64,000 bases of DNA, taken from NCBI RefSeq assembly GCF_949987535.1, contig NC_080067.1, positions 81,121,985-81,185,984 on the forward strand, written 5' to 3'. The notes under the pieces are model-generated. The model was not told the DNA's origin and did no database searches. It saw nothing but the letters and a program-made list of their open reading frames with translations. The DNA comes from Balaenoptera acutorostrata. Its lineage: Eukaryota; Chordata; Mammalia; Artiodactyla; Balaenopteridae. Position 1 is the first letter of the stretch. Every line of letters begins with the position of its first letter. Made by a program: the position numbers and the translations under genes. Shown in pieces: positions 33,761-45,534 of this stretch.

Positions 33761-36239
33761 GGATATCTAGTATTTATCGAGGGTCACTAATTATTAATAA
33801 TATTCATTCTCTTGTTTTTTGGATAAATGACCCTCTCATTGATCTCTGAGGATGTATTAGCTTTTCCCATAGTCTCTGATAGTTAAGGGGACCCTCCAGA
33901 ACCCAAATCATTGCATTACTTTGGCCATAATCTTTGACAGCCTTCCCCCATGTCAAACATTTGCCAAAGAGACCAATGTGTCCAGTGTAAATATCGATGC
34001 TATCCAGCCTCAATCTTCTGGATCCCCACCACCACCCCTACTTGCATATGCTTCCTTCATAAGACATTTAATCCAGGAGAAAACAGCCAGATTTCTGACT
34101 ATTATAGCCAAATTTGAGGTCTGATGGGAAACTGGCATGTGGCAATGGTCTAAGCAATCATCTTTGTAACACCATCAGGCTCACTGGGATAACTACCTCC
34201 TCACTTTAATTTCTGAATCATTTATTCCTCAGAAGCTAGAAACGCTGGGTTGATGGCCTCTCCTAGAAGGCTATGCACCTGTCTGGCCCTACTAGCCACC
34301 TTGTGCTGTGTCATTAAGCTGGAATGTGGTCACTTACATCCTGCAACACCAACCAACCAATGAGACCCTGCAAGGGCCTCCCCCGTTAATGACCTATTCC
34401 ATCTCTGAGCTTGCTTTGCAGCTTGCCTTGCAGGGTAGACAGAGAGTACTTAGATCATTTGTAGTGGTCTGGTTTTGAGGGCCCTATATCAATGGCTCTC
34501 CAACAAGTTTGCTGGTTGCTTGTCCCAACAAATAAAGCAATATGTCAGCATCTTCAATGCCAAACGAGAATGAAGGAAGAATCTGGGAAGTACAAAGCCT
34601 CCTATTTCCATTGCTAACTTCCAGCGGCCTTGTAGGAACTTAACTGTGTAAATCAATTGAAACACTTGCTCCTCTCAGGGCCAAGATGCCCACGCAAGTC
34701 CTCATGAATCTATGAGCTACCAGAGCAACTCCTGGAGGGCCAACCTTCTGGGTCACTCTCAGAGTGAGTGTGCCATACCAGTGAAATCTAAACCCTGCTT
34801 CTACATCACCTATGTTTCAGTCCCCACTCGCACCCTGGGATCCTTTTACCCTGACTGGTGTCATAGCAACCACCCAGCAGAACTCAGCGTAGCCAGATCT
34901 AAAAACTTCACACGATGCTTGCGTGTAAGGCCCATTAAAAGGTCACCATTGCCAGGCAACAGAATCTCTGGACATCCTTACAAATAGAATAACACACCTT
35001 ATTCCACCATCCCTGAAACTCAAAGGCAGATACATAGAGACCCCCACCCCCATCGCTGCTATGTTTCCCTGTGGCTTCCGCTATCCATGACCAGACACAC
35101 CCACAGCAGGCCTGGCTATATGATCACACCACTAGCACCCCTGATGGTCATTGGTAAGGCTGGATACAGCACCTGTGCTGTGAAAACTCCCTCCCAGGCC
35201 AGGATGGGCTTGCAGAGCTGGCATAAATAGGGTTCATGGGACAGATCTGAGATCCAGCTGTGTATCTGCCCTGAACCCCTGTCTTGGGATTCGACTATTA
35301 ACGAAGCCCACCTTAAAGCAGAATGGAGTCAGAGCCAGAGCAGCTCCTTCAGGGAGTGGAAGGAGTGAGGGCTGCTGCACCATCGGATGGCCCAACACAA
35401 GTAGGAGGAAGGTGTGTGAGCGGTGTTCCTTGAGCCACGTGGTCACCAGAACTACAATCTTATCCTTGTCTTCTGGCTGCATTTGCAGTTTTCTAAACTT
35501 GTCTTCCTTTTTGGATTATGAATTTGGAATTTATTTAAAGGGCTCACATTCTCATAAAATCATTTTTACTGGGCTTCAACACCTTTCCTGTGCATGTGTA
35601 CTTGTGTACACATAGGTACACACCCACGCACACGCACACACACACACATGGTTGAATTATGGTCTGCATCTCTTCTCATGGCTTTTCTAATACAGATGCA
35701 ACTAACTGAATCCTCTGCATGCCACCCCATCTCCTCCAACCCAACCGGTTTTCTTATATTCTCAATCCTTGTGTTGCAGGGGGCATGAACTATATATTTT
35801 TAAGGAACCAGTCATTTTTATAGCATACTTTGGAGTCTAAAGCTCAGCAAAAACACATTCATACCAGATCTTTCAACAATATGGAATTTCTTATCATCCA
35901 AGTTTTATGATCCTCATAAATTCAATTTGTTATACTCCACATGTGGAATATCTACAGCAGATGCTAGATCCTATACTGCCCCCTTGTCACCATGCTTTTG
36001 GGGCTGCCAATGCACATCTTGGTGTGTGCTCAGAGCTACAGAGCTTCTTCCATATCCCACTCTCCTCTCCAGGTAAGTTTTCTTTCCTAATGATGCCTGT
36101 TTTATGTTGATGCTAAAATAGTTCATTAATTAGCTTTCTTTGAGCACACAGAGAATTAAAATGGGGAGATGCTCACACGGGTTTATGATCTACATCTAGA
36201 ATACACTTCAGTGTTGACTATTCTATAATTTACAAAGTG
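33761..36239. other. Unassigned sequence with weak promoter- and splice-like signals
   Basis: A TATA-like 'gcataaatag' occurs at 35221-35230 in a mixed-composition block that could be an unrecognised LTR. A perfect donor consensus CAG|GTAAGT is at 36070-36078. A short CA-rich tract lies at 35617-35648. No coding domain recognised. Confidence 0.45.
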
Positions 36240-36365
36240 ATTCTAATATATGCCATGTTCTTTGAGGATAGGATTATTTCTAACTCATTTTCATAGCCTG
36301 TTCAGTGGCTCTTATGGTGTCTGGTACACACTAAGTACTTATTAAGTACTTAATGAATAAATGAG
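36240..36365 (+). repeat. L2 LINE 3' end, diverged
   Basis: 'ttctttgaggataggattat', 'ggtgtctggtacacactaag' and 'tacttaatgaataaatgag' correspond to the L2 terminal part. Confidence 0.6.
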
Positions 36366-37134
36366 TAGTCCCAAGGGCAGTACAGGAGGAAAATGTCAGA
36401 ATATCAGTGGGTTGAGAGACAGATGAGGGCAGTTTTAGAAATGAAACTTCTAAAACCTTGGGCTCTTCGATGGTCAAAAACATGTATGGAAGCTGATGGG
36501 AAACAGCTCCTTGTAACCCCTGGGTCCTCGTCTGTGAGATTCAGTGAGAGACCTTACTCTCTCACTATGAGGAATCAGTGCAGGACTGGAGAAAATAACA
36601 GAAAGGCAAGTACTGGAAAACAGGATTTTATGTTTCATGTCCATGATTTTTTTTTTTTTTTTTGGTATATTTAAATACCTGAGAAAGTGATTCATCAGTC
36701 ATCAGATTTAACAAAATACACTCTCCTTTTGCTACGTGCTTTAGTGTTACAGGAAACTTTCAATTATCTCGACTAATGGAATGGAAGCAAAGGTACACAT
36801 AATCAAATACCATTTCTATTTGCCTTTGGAAAGTATTATGTCTGCTTTTCCCCCAGCAGGTTTGCTTTCATAATGATTAGTTCTAGCTTGGGCTAATATT
36901 AAAATGAGTTAGCATTTTCTCTGTACAATACCTGGTAGAAGAGAAATGTGTTTATGGTAGAGCAAACTCATGCAGGGCTTAGCATTTGTCACAGTTAATC
37001 ACCCACATGGATAATCTATTTGCAGCAAGTGGGATTTTGAACAGAGCAAAGGCAAAGAGCAACTACATGTCCTGGATTTTAATGGCCTGGGGTAGATGCC
37101 CCAGGCGAAAGCTACAGCTCATGTTATGAAGAGT
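36366..37134. other. Unassigned sequence, possibly conserved non-coding
   Basis: Includes a T run at 36648-36663. The part at 36845-37075 has several transcription-factor-type words (TAATGATTAG, TTAATCACC, AGATTAT-like) but nothing that proves function. Confidence 0.4.
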
Positions 37135-37300
37135 GTGAGTAGAAAAAGAACACTGCACTAGGAGTAAAGCAACTGGGGTTCTCATCCTTGATGCCCTATG
37201 CAGGCCATATAACCTCTTTGTGTCTCAATTTTTTTACCTACAAAATGTAATAATGACATCTGTAAATATCTACCTAACAGGTTAACTGACAAAAGAGAGT
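37135..37300 (+). repeat. MIR SINE
   Basis: 'gaacactgcactaggagtaa', 'ccatataacctctttgtgtc', 'tttacctacaaaatgtaata' and 'atctacctaacaggtta' follow MIR order. Confidence 0.7.
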
Positions 37301-37595
37301 AGTGAGGAAAGGGCTTGTAAAAGTATTAAATGCTAGGAAAATGCAAAGCATTGACAGACAAGCAATGAAATATTGTCACCGTCTTTTCACGACCTGTCCT
37401 TTGCCCTAACTCCTCAATGCTTGGGGTCTTGGGCTGTCGCTTCTGAAACTTACCCCAGTTTAAAAAAAAAGTCACATTTCTTAAGGATCCTGCTCTTCCA
37501 GGAATAGCTACTTCGATAAAGTCCATGGATCCTAATGAATAGCTATATCCTTTCTCAGGATTTTAGCAGAGATCTTCCAGCTATAATACTTAACC

Positions 37596-37775
37596 TAGTG
37601 GCTCTCGAAGGGAGGTCCCTGCACCACTGCCAGCAGCAGCAGCATCTGGGGATGCAAATTCTTGGATCCACCCCAGACCTACTGAATCACAAACTCTGCG
37701 AGTGGAGTCCAGCAATCTATGTTTTAACAAGTGCTCCAGCTGATTCTGGTGTACACTCAAGTTTGAGAACCACAG
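37596..37775 (-). mobile_element. MER5A (non-autonomous hAT-Charlie DNA transposon)
   Basis: Ends 'tagtggctctcgaa' and 'gtttgagaaccacag' are the degenerate terminal inverted repeats. The interior has 'cagcagcagcatctggggat', 'ccaccccagacctactgaat' and 'gtgctccagctgattctggt', as in MER5A read on the minus strand. Flanking 8-mers acttaacc (37588-37595) and acttagct (37776-37783) match at 6 of 8, as expected for an old 8-bp TSD. Confidence 0.9.
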
Positions 37776-37949
37776 ACTTAGCTCAAAGGAAAAAAAGGAA
37801 AGCTAGGAATTGGGCTCTTGGACATACTACTGAGAAACCTTTATTTCTCTGAAGGAGGTAGGGGAAGACTTAGGGGACTTTTCAAATCATACTGCACAGT
37901 CGTCTGTGTGTGTGTGTGTAAAATGATGACCGAGAACATAATTTTCTCA

Positions 37950-38230
37950 GGGATGTCTTTTCCCCAACCACCTTACCTAAAAATGCATCACCCCTCCCCT
38001 AGCACTCCCCACTTCCCTTTCTTGATATACTTTTCTTTGTAGCATTTATCACCTTCTGATATGCTGATATTTACCTATGTATTCATTTATCGTGTTTTCC
38101 CCAGGTGGAATGTTCACTCCATGAGGGCACTCTACTTTTTCACTGCTGTGTCCCCAGCTCTGAGAACTGTGCACGGTCCCTAGTGGGCACTCAATAAATA
38201 TTTGTTGAATTAGTGAGTGAATGAATGACT
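37950..38230 (+). repeat. L2 LINE 3' end
   Basis: 'gtagcatttatcaccttctg', 'tgttcactccatgagggcac', 'ttttcactgctgtgtcccca', 'cggtccctagtgggcactca' and 'ataaatatttgttgaattag', then GAATGA-like repeats. Well preserved. Confidence 0.87.
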
Positions 38231-38564
38231 ACTGAACTTGGGAGATGAGAAAATACTGGGTCAGACCAAAACACTGCAACACCTGCAAGCACTCTTCTTA
38301 CAGCACAGGAGCCTTGCCTCTCTGTTCTTGCTTTGGGCTCTTAAATAAGTCTGCAAACAAGGCTTGGGTAACTGCCATCCTCAAGGGTTCAGTTCACTAT
38401 GCTGTTTGATTATCATTACAAAGTGTGCTGTCTGGTTTTTCCTAGGCTGGGGATAGTGTGATGATTGATCAATATGTTCATAGGGCTGGCTGTGGTTAGG
38501 GGACAGTTTCTGGGTATGCAAGAGACTGGAGTGCGACATAGCAGGGAAAAGGCAGTCTAAGAAT

Positions 38565-38700
38565 AGAAATCTACTGAGTTCTAGTCCTCGTGCTGCCCCT
38601 AACTTGCTATATGGTCTTAAGCAAACTGCTTAGCATTTCTGGGTCTCAGTTTCATCTGTGGATCTCAAGGATCTCCAAGGTCCCTTCCAGTTATAATTAT
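38565..38700 (+). repeat. MIR SINE fragment
   Basis: 'gcccctaacttgctatatgg' with 'tcttaagcaaactgcttagc' and 'tgggtctcagtttcatctgt' match the MIR core. Confidence 0.7.
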
Positions 38701-38714
38701 ATATCCATGCAAGT

Positions 38715-38850
38715 GTTCCTTGATTAATGCCTGTCTCCTCCACTGGTAAGCTCTGTGAGAAGAGGGGCTGAGTCTATACTTGCCCAACTAGTTCATAATG
38801 CCCAGCACTTAGGGACACTCAAATATTTTCTGAGTGAGCAAATCCCTGTG
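38715..38850 (+). repeat. L2 LINE 3' end, diverged
   Basis: 'ggtaagctctgtgagaagag', 'gttcataatgcccagcactt' and 'tattttctgagtgagcaaat' match the L2 tail. Confidence 0.6.
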
Positions 38851-38992
38851 AGAACCGAATGGGGATCTCAGCCTCATCAGACTGTGCTCTACAAAACTAA
38901 GTCCCAGGTATGAGGATGTGGGTTGCAAAACCCTGACCTGGAAGGGATCTCCAATCACAGGAAGAGCAGGATGCTGGCTCTGTCACACGCCA

Positions 38993-39006
38993 CCCCCCCC
39001 CCCCCC
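38993..39006. repeat. 14-base C homopolymer
   Basis: Uninterrupted run of C. Its complement is a run of 14 G and could form a quadruplex. Prone to length errors in sequencing. Confidence 0.95.
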
Positions 39007-39084
39007 AGGGCACACAGAGGTTGCAAAATTCATTAAAGACCATGGCAAGGTACAAGGGAGAGCCCAGGCTGGGCACTGGCCATC

Positions 39085-39330
39085 AGCCCTGTGGTCCGAA
39101 GAAGCATGGGTTTGGGGATCAGAGACCTGAATTTGAATCAAAGATCTGCTATTATCTAGCTTTATGACTCTGTACAAGTTATTTACTGCTCTCAGCTTCA
39201 GCCTGTTCATCTGGAAAGTGAAGACAGTACTGCCTGCCTCTCAGGATGGCTCTGAAAACTAGAGGAGTTGATGTATATCAAGTGCCTTCCCAGCATCTGG
39301 TGTGAGAAGGGTGCTCAGTATACAGAAGGC
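39085..39330 (+). repeat. MIR SINE, nearly full length
   Basis: 'gcatgggtttggggatcaga', 'gacctgaatttgaatcaaag', 'gctttatgactctgtacaag', 'ttcatctggaaagtgaagac' and 'gggtgctcagtatacag' cover the element in order. Confidence 0.8.
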
Positions 39331-40558
39331 TCCTTGTCTGGTCCTGCCTTCTCTGCCCCTTACAAGGTTTCTAACAAAGCCTCCTGTCCCAAAGAACTGG
39401 CCCAAGTTGGTTATTGGCTCATGAGAGTGCCCTGGCCAGTCTGGCTGAAGGGGGATAAAGATTGGAATCAAAAGTGCTTCTCAAAATATCTACCTTTGGA
39501 AATACATATTTTTATTTGCTTCTAGTTTGCTGAGATTTTGAAATTTGTTACTTACTCTAACTTGATATCAAAAGGTGCAATTTTGTAAATAAAGTTTAAC
39601 AACTGGTAATCACTTGAACATGCTGACTCTTATCACTGAACAGAAAGAATTAGAACTTGACCTCTCTTTTTGGCTGCCTTTGTCTCTCCTTCTGCCTTGC
39701 TCTTTCTCTGGCCAAGGGAATTATCCTCCTGTTCCTGCCCTGCCCCCTCCACTTTCCCCCATCACACTCATCTACTTCATATGGCCATCTTTATTCTGGA
39801 AAACAAATTCTGCTGCTAGGCAACCAGAAGACAAAATCGCTGTGGTTGACATGATTCTCATTAGTGACTGCAATTGCAGTGGTGCCGCAACTAGGCCAGA
39901 CGTACACTCATTGCATCTGTCCCCAACAAACAGATCTTTCCAGAAAGTGGGATGGGGTGAATTCTTGGTATAAAATTAAGGGCCTCAGCACTCAACAGAA
40001 AGTATTTATAAATCACTGTATATCAACAGCCTGCTTTAGAATCATTTTATTAGAACACATTCAAGAAAGTGACATATGGAAAAAAGACAGCAGCAATTCT
40101 TAGTCATGCAAATGCCCGTATTAAGGTTCTCCATTAGATTTAAATTCAAGTACAAAGACAGTCCTTTCCTGAGCCAGGTGCAATTCCAGAGAATGACACT
40201 TTTAATTGAGAGCACGTTTCCTTTGCAAAGTTCAGAACACTGAACAAGTCCCATCCTCACAATAAGATTGTGAGATACATGGAAGTGTAAACTTTCAGGA
40301 TTTTAAGGAACGCTTTACCCAAGCCCTCCCCCATAACCCAGTTGAGGGAAGTAAGCGCAACTTTGGGACCTCTTAGAAATAAGGTTTAATCTATTGAAAA
40401 TAAAGCAGTGGGCCTTAAAAAAATTAGAAAATGAATATATATATATACATATATATACGTAATGGAGTCATCTTTGCCTCTTGCCTTGGTGTGGGGTTTC
40501 CATGAAACTGTGTTGGGGGTAGGGGCTCTCTCTTGAGTGTTTTGAAAGTTGGAGGACT
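39331..40558. other. Unassigned sequence
   Basis: No named repeat except a short TA-rich tract at 40433-40458. Open frames to 119 codons (39614-39973) show no domain. Confidence 0.45.
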
Positions 40559-40690
40559 TTTTTTTTTATTTTTTAACTTTTTATTATGAAAAACTGCAAA
40601 CATATACAAAAGGGAGAGAACGATATAATAAATACCCATGTACCCATCATCTAGTCTCAACAATTATCAACACGTGGCCAGTCTGTTTCA
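40559..40690. repeat. Ancient L1-like 3'-UTR-type fragment
   Basis: 'ctttttattatgaaaaactg', 'caaacatatacaaaagggag', 'aataaatacccatgtaccca' and 'caacaattatcaacacgtgg' match a dispersed mammalian sequence I associate with old L1 ends. Orientation relative to the parent is not certain. Confidence 0.55.
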
Positions 40691-41935
40691 ATTATTTCTT
40701 CTCCCACTTCCCACCCATCCCCTAACAGGACAATTTGGTAGCCAAGGAAGGCTGAGAGGGTGATCTTTGAACCAGACACCTCAGGAGTGAGTGAGGGTAG
40801 GGAGGAGCTAGAAAATCGTGACAGAACCTGGGTAGGCTGAAGCAGACAGAATATTTTTTGGGAGAAGTGGTTCCTGCCAGTGTTTGGGAAAGGCTGGAGT
40901 TCCCTCATCTTCCATAAACCATAACCGTAAACTGTCCCTCCTTCCTCCTCCCTCCTTCTCATGATACGGGGGGGAGGCAGGCTGGATTAGAATGACGGAT
41001 TTTTCCAGATTGGGGCCACTGACAATAGAAACATTCAACCTGGAGAAGAACTCCAGGGACAAGTGCGTCCCTCTGATGAACCTGCCCACTCACATGGCAG
41101 ACCTCTAGGGCAGCGAGGGCCTGGGGGTGCCTGGTGTTCAGATTGGGAGCTGGGGGGGGGGGCGGTGCATCGGGCCATGGGGCCTCTCACAGGTCCCTAC
41201 TGTCCCACCATTTTAGACTTTGGAGAGAAGCTCGGCAACCTCGAATTGCACCCAGTAGAGAAAGAAGCAAGGGGCCCCGAGGGGTGAGCCCATGGCCCAG
41301 GGGGGAAGATTTTGCCTGGAACATGTGGCCCTCTGAGCAAAGGCTGCACCCCACCCCAGCCCTGCCAGAGCAGTCTCAAGAGAGGTGGGTGATGGGAGTC
41401 CAGGTGGGAGGTCCCAACGGCGGCACGGCTAACCCGGTGAGCTGCGTGCTAAACGTAAGTGGAGAAAGGATCTCCAGGTCCCAGGTACCACCGAGGAGCA
41501 AGGTTGCCATCCTGTTAAGAAAAGGGCCGGGGCTCTGTGATTTGCATATAACTTTGCAAAAATTTCCATGAGATTCCCGTAGCCTTTTATAGAAAACAGA
41601 GTGAAACCGTCAGTGCGACCTAATGTATTTCTAGCAACCCAACGCACAGAGTGCAACCTGGCAAACACACAGTCATAATTTTAGAGGAAATGGAGGAAGC
41701 AGAGTGCTGTGTAGGACAGTGCTCCGTCTGAAGGTTCAGAAGAAGCCAACCGGGTCCAGGATCCAGAGGAGGATCACTTACTGGACACTTTTAACTGTGA
41801 AACACTGTCAAAGTTCAAATCTGTATACTGTTCCTCGCATTAGTTCCCTGTAGAGCACTCTGGCTGTGGCTTTGCAATTTCCCAGACAGATAAGGAGGAG
41901 GAAAGCCAGGAATAATATAAATAGGGATGCATTAA
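40691..41935. other. Unassigned, GC-richer sequence with donor-like and octamer motifs
   Basis: Contains an 11-base G run (41152-41162), an open plus-strand frame 41134-41571 (145 codons, no domain), splice-donor-like GTGAGC near 41437 and GTAAGT at 41455-41460, and an octamer ATTTGCAT at 41541-41548. No repeat recognised. Could hold an exon or regulatory element; not demonstrable here. Confidence 0.4.
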
Positions 41936-41948
41936 ATATGAGGTCCAG

Positions 41949-42129
41949 TGCACCAAGGAGGGAAGGGGGGATGGGATGAATTGGGAGACTGGGATTGACA
42001 TATATACACTAATATGCATAAAATAGATAACTAAGGAGAACCTGCTGTATAGCACAGGGAACTCTACTTCGCTGTATGGTAGAAACTAACACAACATTGT
42101 AAAACAACTATACCCCAATTTAAAAAAAC
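41949..42129 (+). mobile_element. 5'-truncated, internally deleted L1 3' end with 13-bp TSD
   Basis: L1 3'-UTR words 'gggatgaattgggagactgg', 'gattgacatatatacactaa' and 'gtatagcacagggaactcta' are joined directly to the terminal 'tggtagaaactaacacaaca' and 'aacaactataccccaa', then an A tail. The segment normally between 'actctac' and the terminal part is missing. TSD 'atatgaggtccag' at 41936-41948 and 42130-42142 is perfect. Confidence 0.93.
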
Positions 42130-42142
42130 ATATGAGGTCCAG

Positions 42143-43684
42143 CGGCAGTGATCATTAGTGTTTATTTCATACCCTTTTTGTTTTGTTTTGTTTTCTTGTT
42201 TCAACTCTTTTAGGGTCCCTATGCCCTACCAAGTCTTACCATGACATTCAGTAGGGGGAAAGAAACTGAGAAAAGTTCACCCATTTATGCAGCAGATTTT
42301 CAGTAGCAACTGACTTAACATTCCTGATTTCAAGTGTTTCCAGGGCCCACAAAGTGGTAGTCTGGACTTTTTCTAAGGCACGCGGTTGGTTAGTGCAGGC
42401 TGCAAGGCCAGCTGAGGGAATGGATTACTGAGTGAGGGAGTGAGGGAGCCATGCCAGAGACCCCATATCCCAGTGTTGGTTCCACCATCTCTACTGGGCC
42501 ATTGGAGGCCACGGAATCATCGTTTCTTTAAGAACAATGGCCCCTCAAAGAGAACCAACTTCTAGTGCTATTGGAAGAGTGACATATTTAAAAAGCAATG
42601 GCTCTTAGCCAAGAGAAAAATTCAAGATGAATTAAAGAATATGACCTTCCATTTGACTGTGGCTCAGCTCATGGTATCAAAGGCTGCCTTAGAAAAATGA
42701 GAAAAACAGTATGAGACTCTCTTAGTAAGACCTCCAGCCAGGCAAAAACTGTTCCTTAAGGGAGAGAAAACACTTCAGCATCAAGTTCAAATGGCAGTTA
42801 CCCTGAGCTGTGGGGAAGGTAGCAGGTGCTAAGGATTCAGGAGGGAGATGAGATTCTGAAGAAAGCCAGGGGCAGTACGCATGCATTTGTGAAAGGGCAA
42901 AATACTGGCCTCACCTTTTCCAGGGCAAAAGGGACTCAAAAAATTTAAATCATATTTTCCTTTGCATAATGTTACATTTATGGACTTGGGGGGAGGTAGC
43001 ATCAGCTGTCCTGATTAGCTAGTCCCCCACATCATAATTCACTGTCAGTACCAGTTTATAGATGTGCTATTACATCTGTAGAACTTATTTTAGTGGCAGA
43101 ATTTAATAGTCTTACAAGTGCTGAATTTCACATTTTGCTCTTTATGCAATGGTTAAAATTCTGAAGGGGGAGAATAGTTTTAAAAAATATTTTTAGTGTC
43201 ATCATTATTTTTTTTTTTTTGGATGACCACAACAAAAGCAACAATGATTGCAATTACCAAACATGAAACACACTCATACTATGTCATAATATTGACATTC
43301 AGTCCAGTAATCCTCCACTGTAACAGCTCCTTTACTTTGCAGTGAAAATTGATTTGTATATTCTTTGCCTCTGAGTCCTTGTGGGATTTTTTTTTTTAAT
43401 TCAGACAGAAAGTCACAAAAATTATACTCATCCTCATCAGTTCACTCAGTCCCATGTAATTAATTTTTTTTTTCATCTTGATCTTTTGTTAGCACTTTTA
43501 TGAGTTCATCAGTTTTTCATTAGAGTTCTGAAAATGCTTATTCATTCAGTTCAGCAGTACGGTCAGTTACCAGAAACCTGTACTTGTCAGAGTCTTTTCC
43601 ATGAATTTCTTGAAGATGAAGTGTCATCATTATTAATAGCTAATTTATTTGTGTCATTTTTATTATCACTATTATTAATGGCTA
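42143..43684. other. Unassigned sequence
   Basis: Contains TTTTG repeats near 42176-42195 and T runs near 43208-43220 and 43388-43399. The part 42940-43160 is AT-rich and single-copy by eye. No gene found. Confidence 0.4.
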
Positions 43685-43920
43685 ATATTTATTGCGTGTT
43701 TACCACGTGCCAGGTGAAGTGCTGAGTGTTTGGCATGCATCATTTCACATAATTTGCACCACAACCTTATGGGGTGGGTAATACCATTATCCCCATTTTG
43801 CAGATTGAAGCACTGAGGTCCTGCCCAGGATCATACAACTGACAGTGGAGGGGCTGAGATCTGAACTGAGGTTGGTTTGACTCCAAAGCTGTCCTAACCA
43901 CTGTGCTAGGTTGCCTTTTG
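43685..43920 (-). repeat. MIR SINE, nearly full length, minus orientation
   Basis: 'aatatttattgcgtgtttac', 'cacgtgccaggtgaagtgct', 'tatccccattttgcagattg', 'cccaggatcatacaactgac' and 'tgtcctaaccactgtgctag' cover MIR end to end. The best preserved MIR in the window. Confidence 0.92.
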
Positions 43921-43925
43921 TAAAG

Positions 43926-44534
43926 GAGAATCCATCTGTTAAATGATATTTGTACGTGTGTATGTTTGTGGATTCCAAAGGTCTTGGAAAGCATCCTTCA
44001 CACATTTGGAGGATCCATGTTATCCTTGAGGACCTAACTAGAACTGGTTTGGGTCACCTCATCATGTGTATTCATTATATTTTGCACAAAAACTTTTATC
44101 CCCCTTTAAACCTCATGTTGTGATGGTCTCTGTGTGCCTGCAAATCTATCTGATGATGCTTTGATATGTGAGACATATAAGAAATGAAGGCATGTAAGCA
44201 AACTGAACACTTGTTCTCCAAAACTCTGAGAAAATACATACACATTTACATAGGAAGCCATTGTTTTATATGGCCCAGTTGATACCTTAAAAGAGTAGTT
44301 AACACCAATGCATAGCTCTTTAAAAATGACGGCCATTCATGATCTCATTGAGATGATTTTCTAAAAATCTGGCCTAGGGCAAAGACTAGTGGGAAAAGTT
44401 TAAGTGGAAGTGTGGTTAAAAAAAAAAAAAAAGAAGGCCATTAAATTTCTTTGAAATGCTAATGATCTCTATTATTTAGAAAATAACTCTCTGCTTGGAA
44501 TTCACAGATATCCCACATCCAATCACCCTCTACC
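43926..44534. other. Unassigned sequence
   Basis: No named repeat beyond an A run at 44418-44431. No gene. Confidence 0.4.
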
Positions 44535-44640
44535 TTTGGCATTCTGATTCAACAGGCCAGTGAGGAGACTGGGATGTGTTTTTTGAAATGATTCCTCGGT
44601 AATTCTAAGGGTCACCTGGTTTAAAATCCTTAAGGCAGAG
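44535..44640 (+). repeat. Possible MER5-type fragment
   Basis: 'ggcattctgattcaacaggc', a 'tgggatgtgttttttgaaat' block and 'gtaattctaagggtcacctg' resemble the interior of MER5-like elements. Weak, no terminal repeats. Confidence 0.4.
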
Positions 44641-45534
44641 GCCTTTTCTATGTACCAGCCACTCCATGGTTGGAAAACCTGAGTTTTGCAGCATTTCAAC
44701 TGCATTTTCACATCTGCCAGCATACATTGTCCAGAAGCACTTGGGCATTTTCCATGAGGAGGAAGAATCAGTGAGACCCATTTTAACAGGACAGCAGCTT
44801 TTATTAACCAGACCTCCCAAGAATTCTTTTTTTGGGGGGGGGGCACCTATGTTGAGATTTCTCCCAGCTCCCTCTATTTAGGTGCAGACCCTTTCATAGG
44901 AACAGATTACTTATTTATTTAATACTGTAGGTCTCATTCTAATATTAGACACTCATAATACGAGTTTTCTGAGTTATGAAGAGATGTTCTACAGTCCCTG
45001 GGTGCGCAAGAGACATCGTTGGACATCCAATGGTATAAAAATTGCCATAAATGGGGAACTTATTTGTTATATTGTTATTTGTTATATTATAGATTTCCAT
45101 CCTTTCTTGTTCCACAAAGAATCTGAGGCAGCTATTTTGCAATATATTTTTAAATGCATCTTCAGTTGACTACATATTCTAGATGCTTCTGTCTGATGGA
45201 TTTGGAAGCCACTGAGGCAGGTGTGTGCTTGAATCACTAGTCCCGTGGCCAAGACAATAAACAGCCTCCTCTAGTTCCTGACTCGTGCCATGCTCCACTA
45301 GACACAGCAGCCGCTGAGCAGTTAGCACATGTAATACACAGAACATGGTATGTTCTTGGTTTTTTATTCTTTTCTTCCCCTTGTTCTTGGTTTCTTAATT
45401 CAGGTGCATTTCATTCAGTTGGTCAGGAGGGAGAAACAGTAAGACTTACAGCATTTGGGCCAAAATGTTGCTTTGTGTGTTTCTGCCTGAATCACCCAAC
45501 TGTTTTCGTTCATGAACTTGGCCAGCAGAAGGCA
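44641..45534. other. Unassigned sequence
   Basis: Contains a T/G homopolymer pair (tttttttgggggggggg) near 44827-44844 and AT-rich stretches. No gene or named repeat. Confidence 0.4.
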
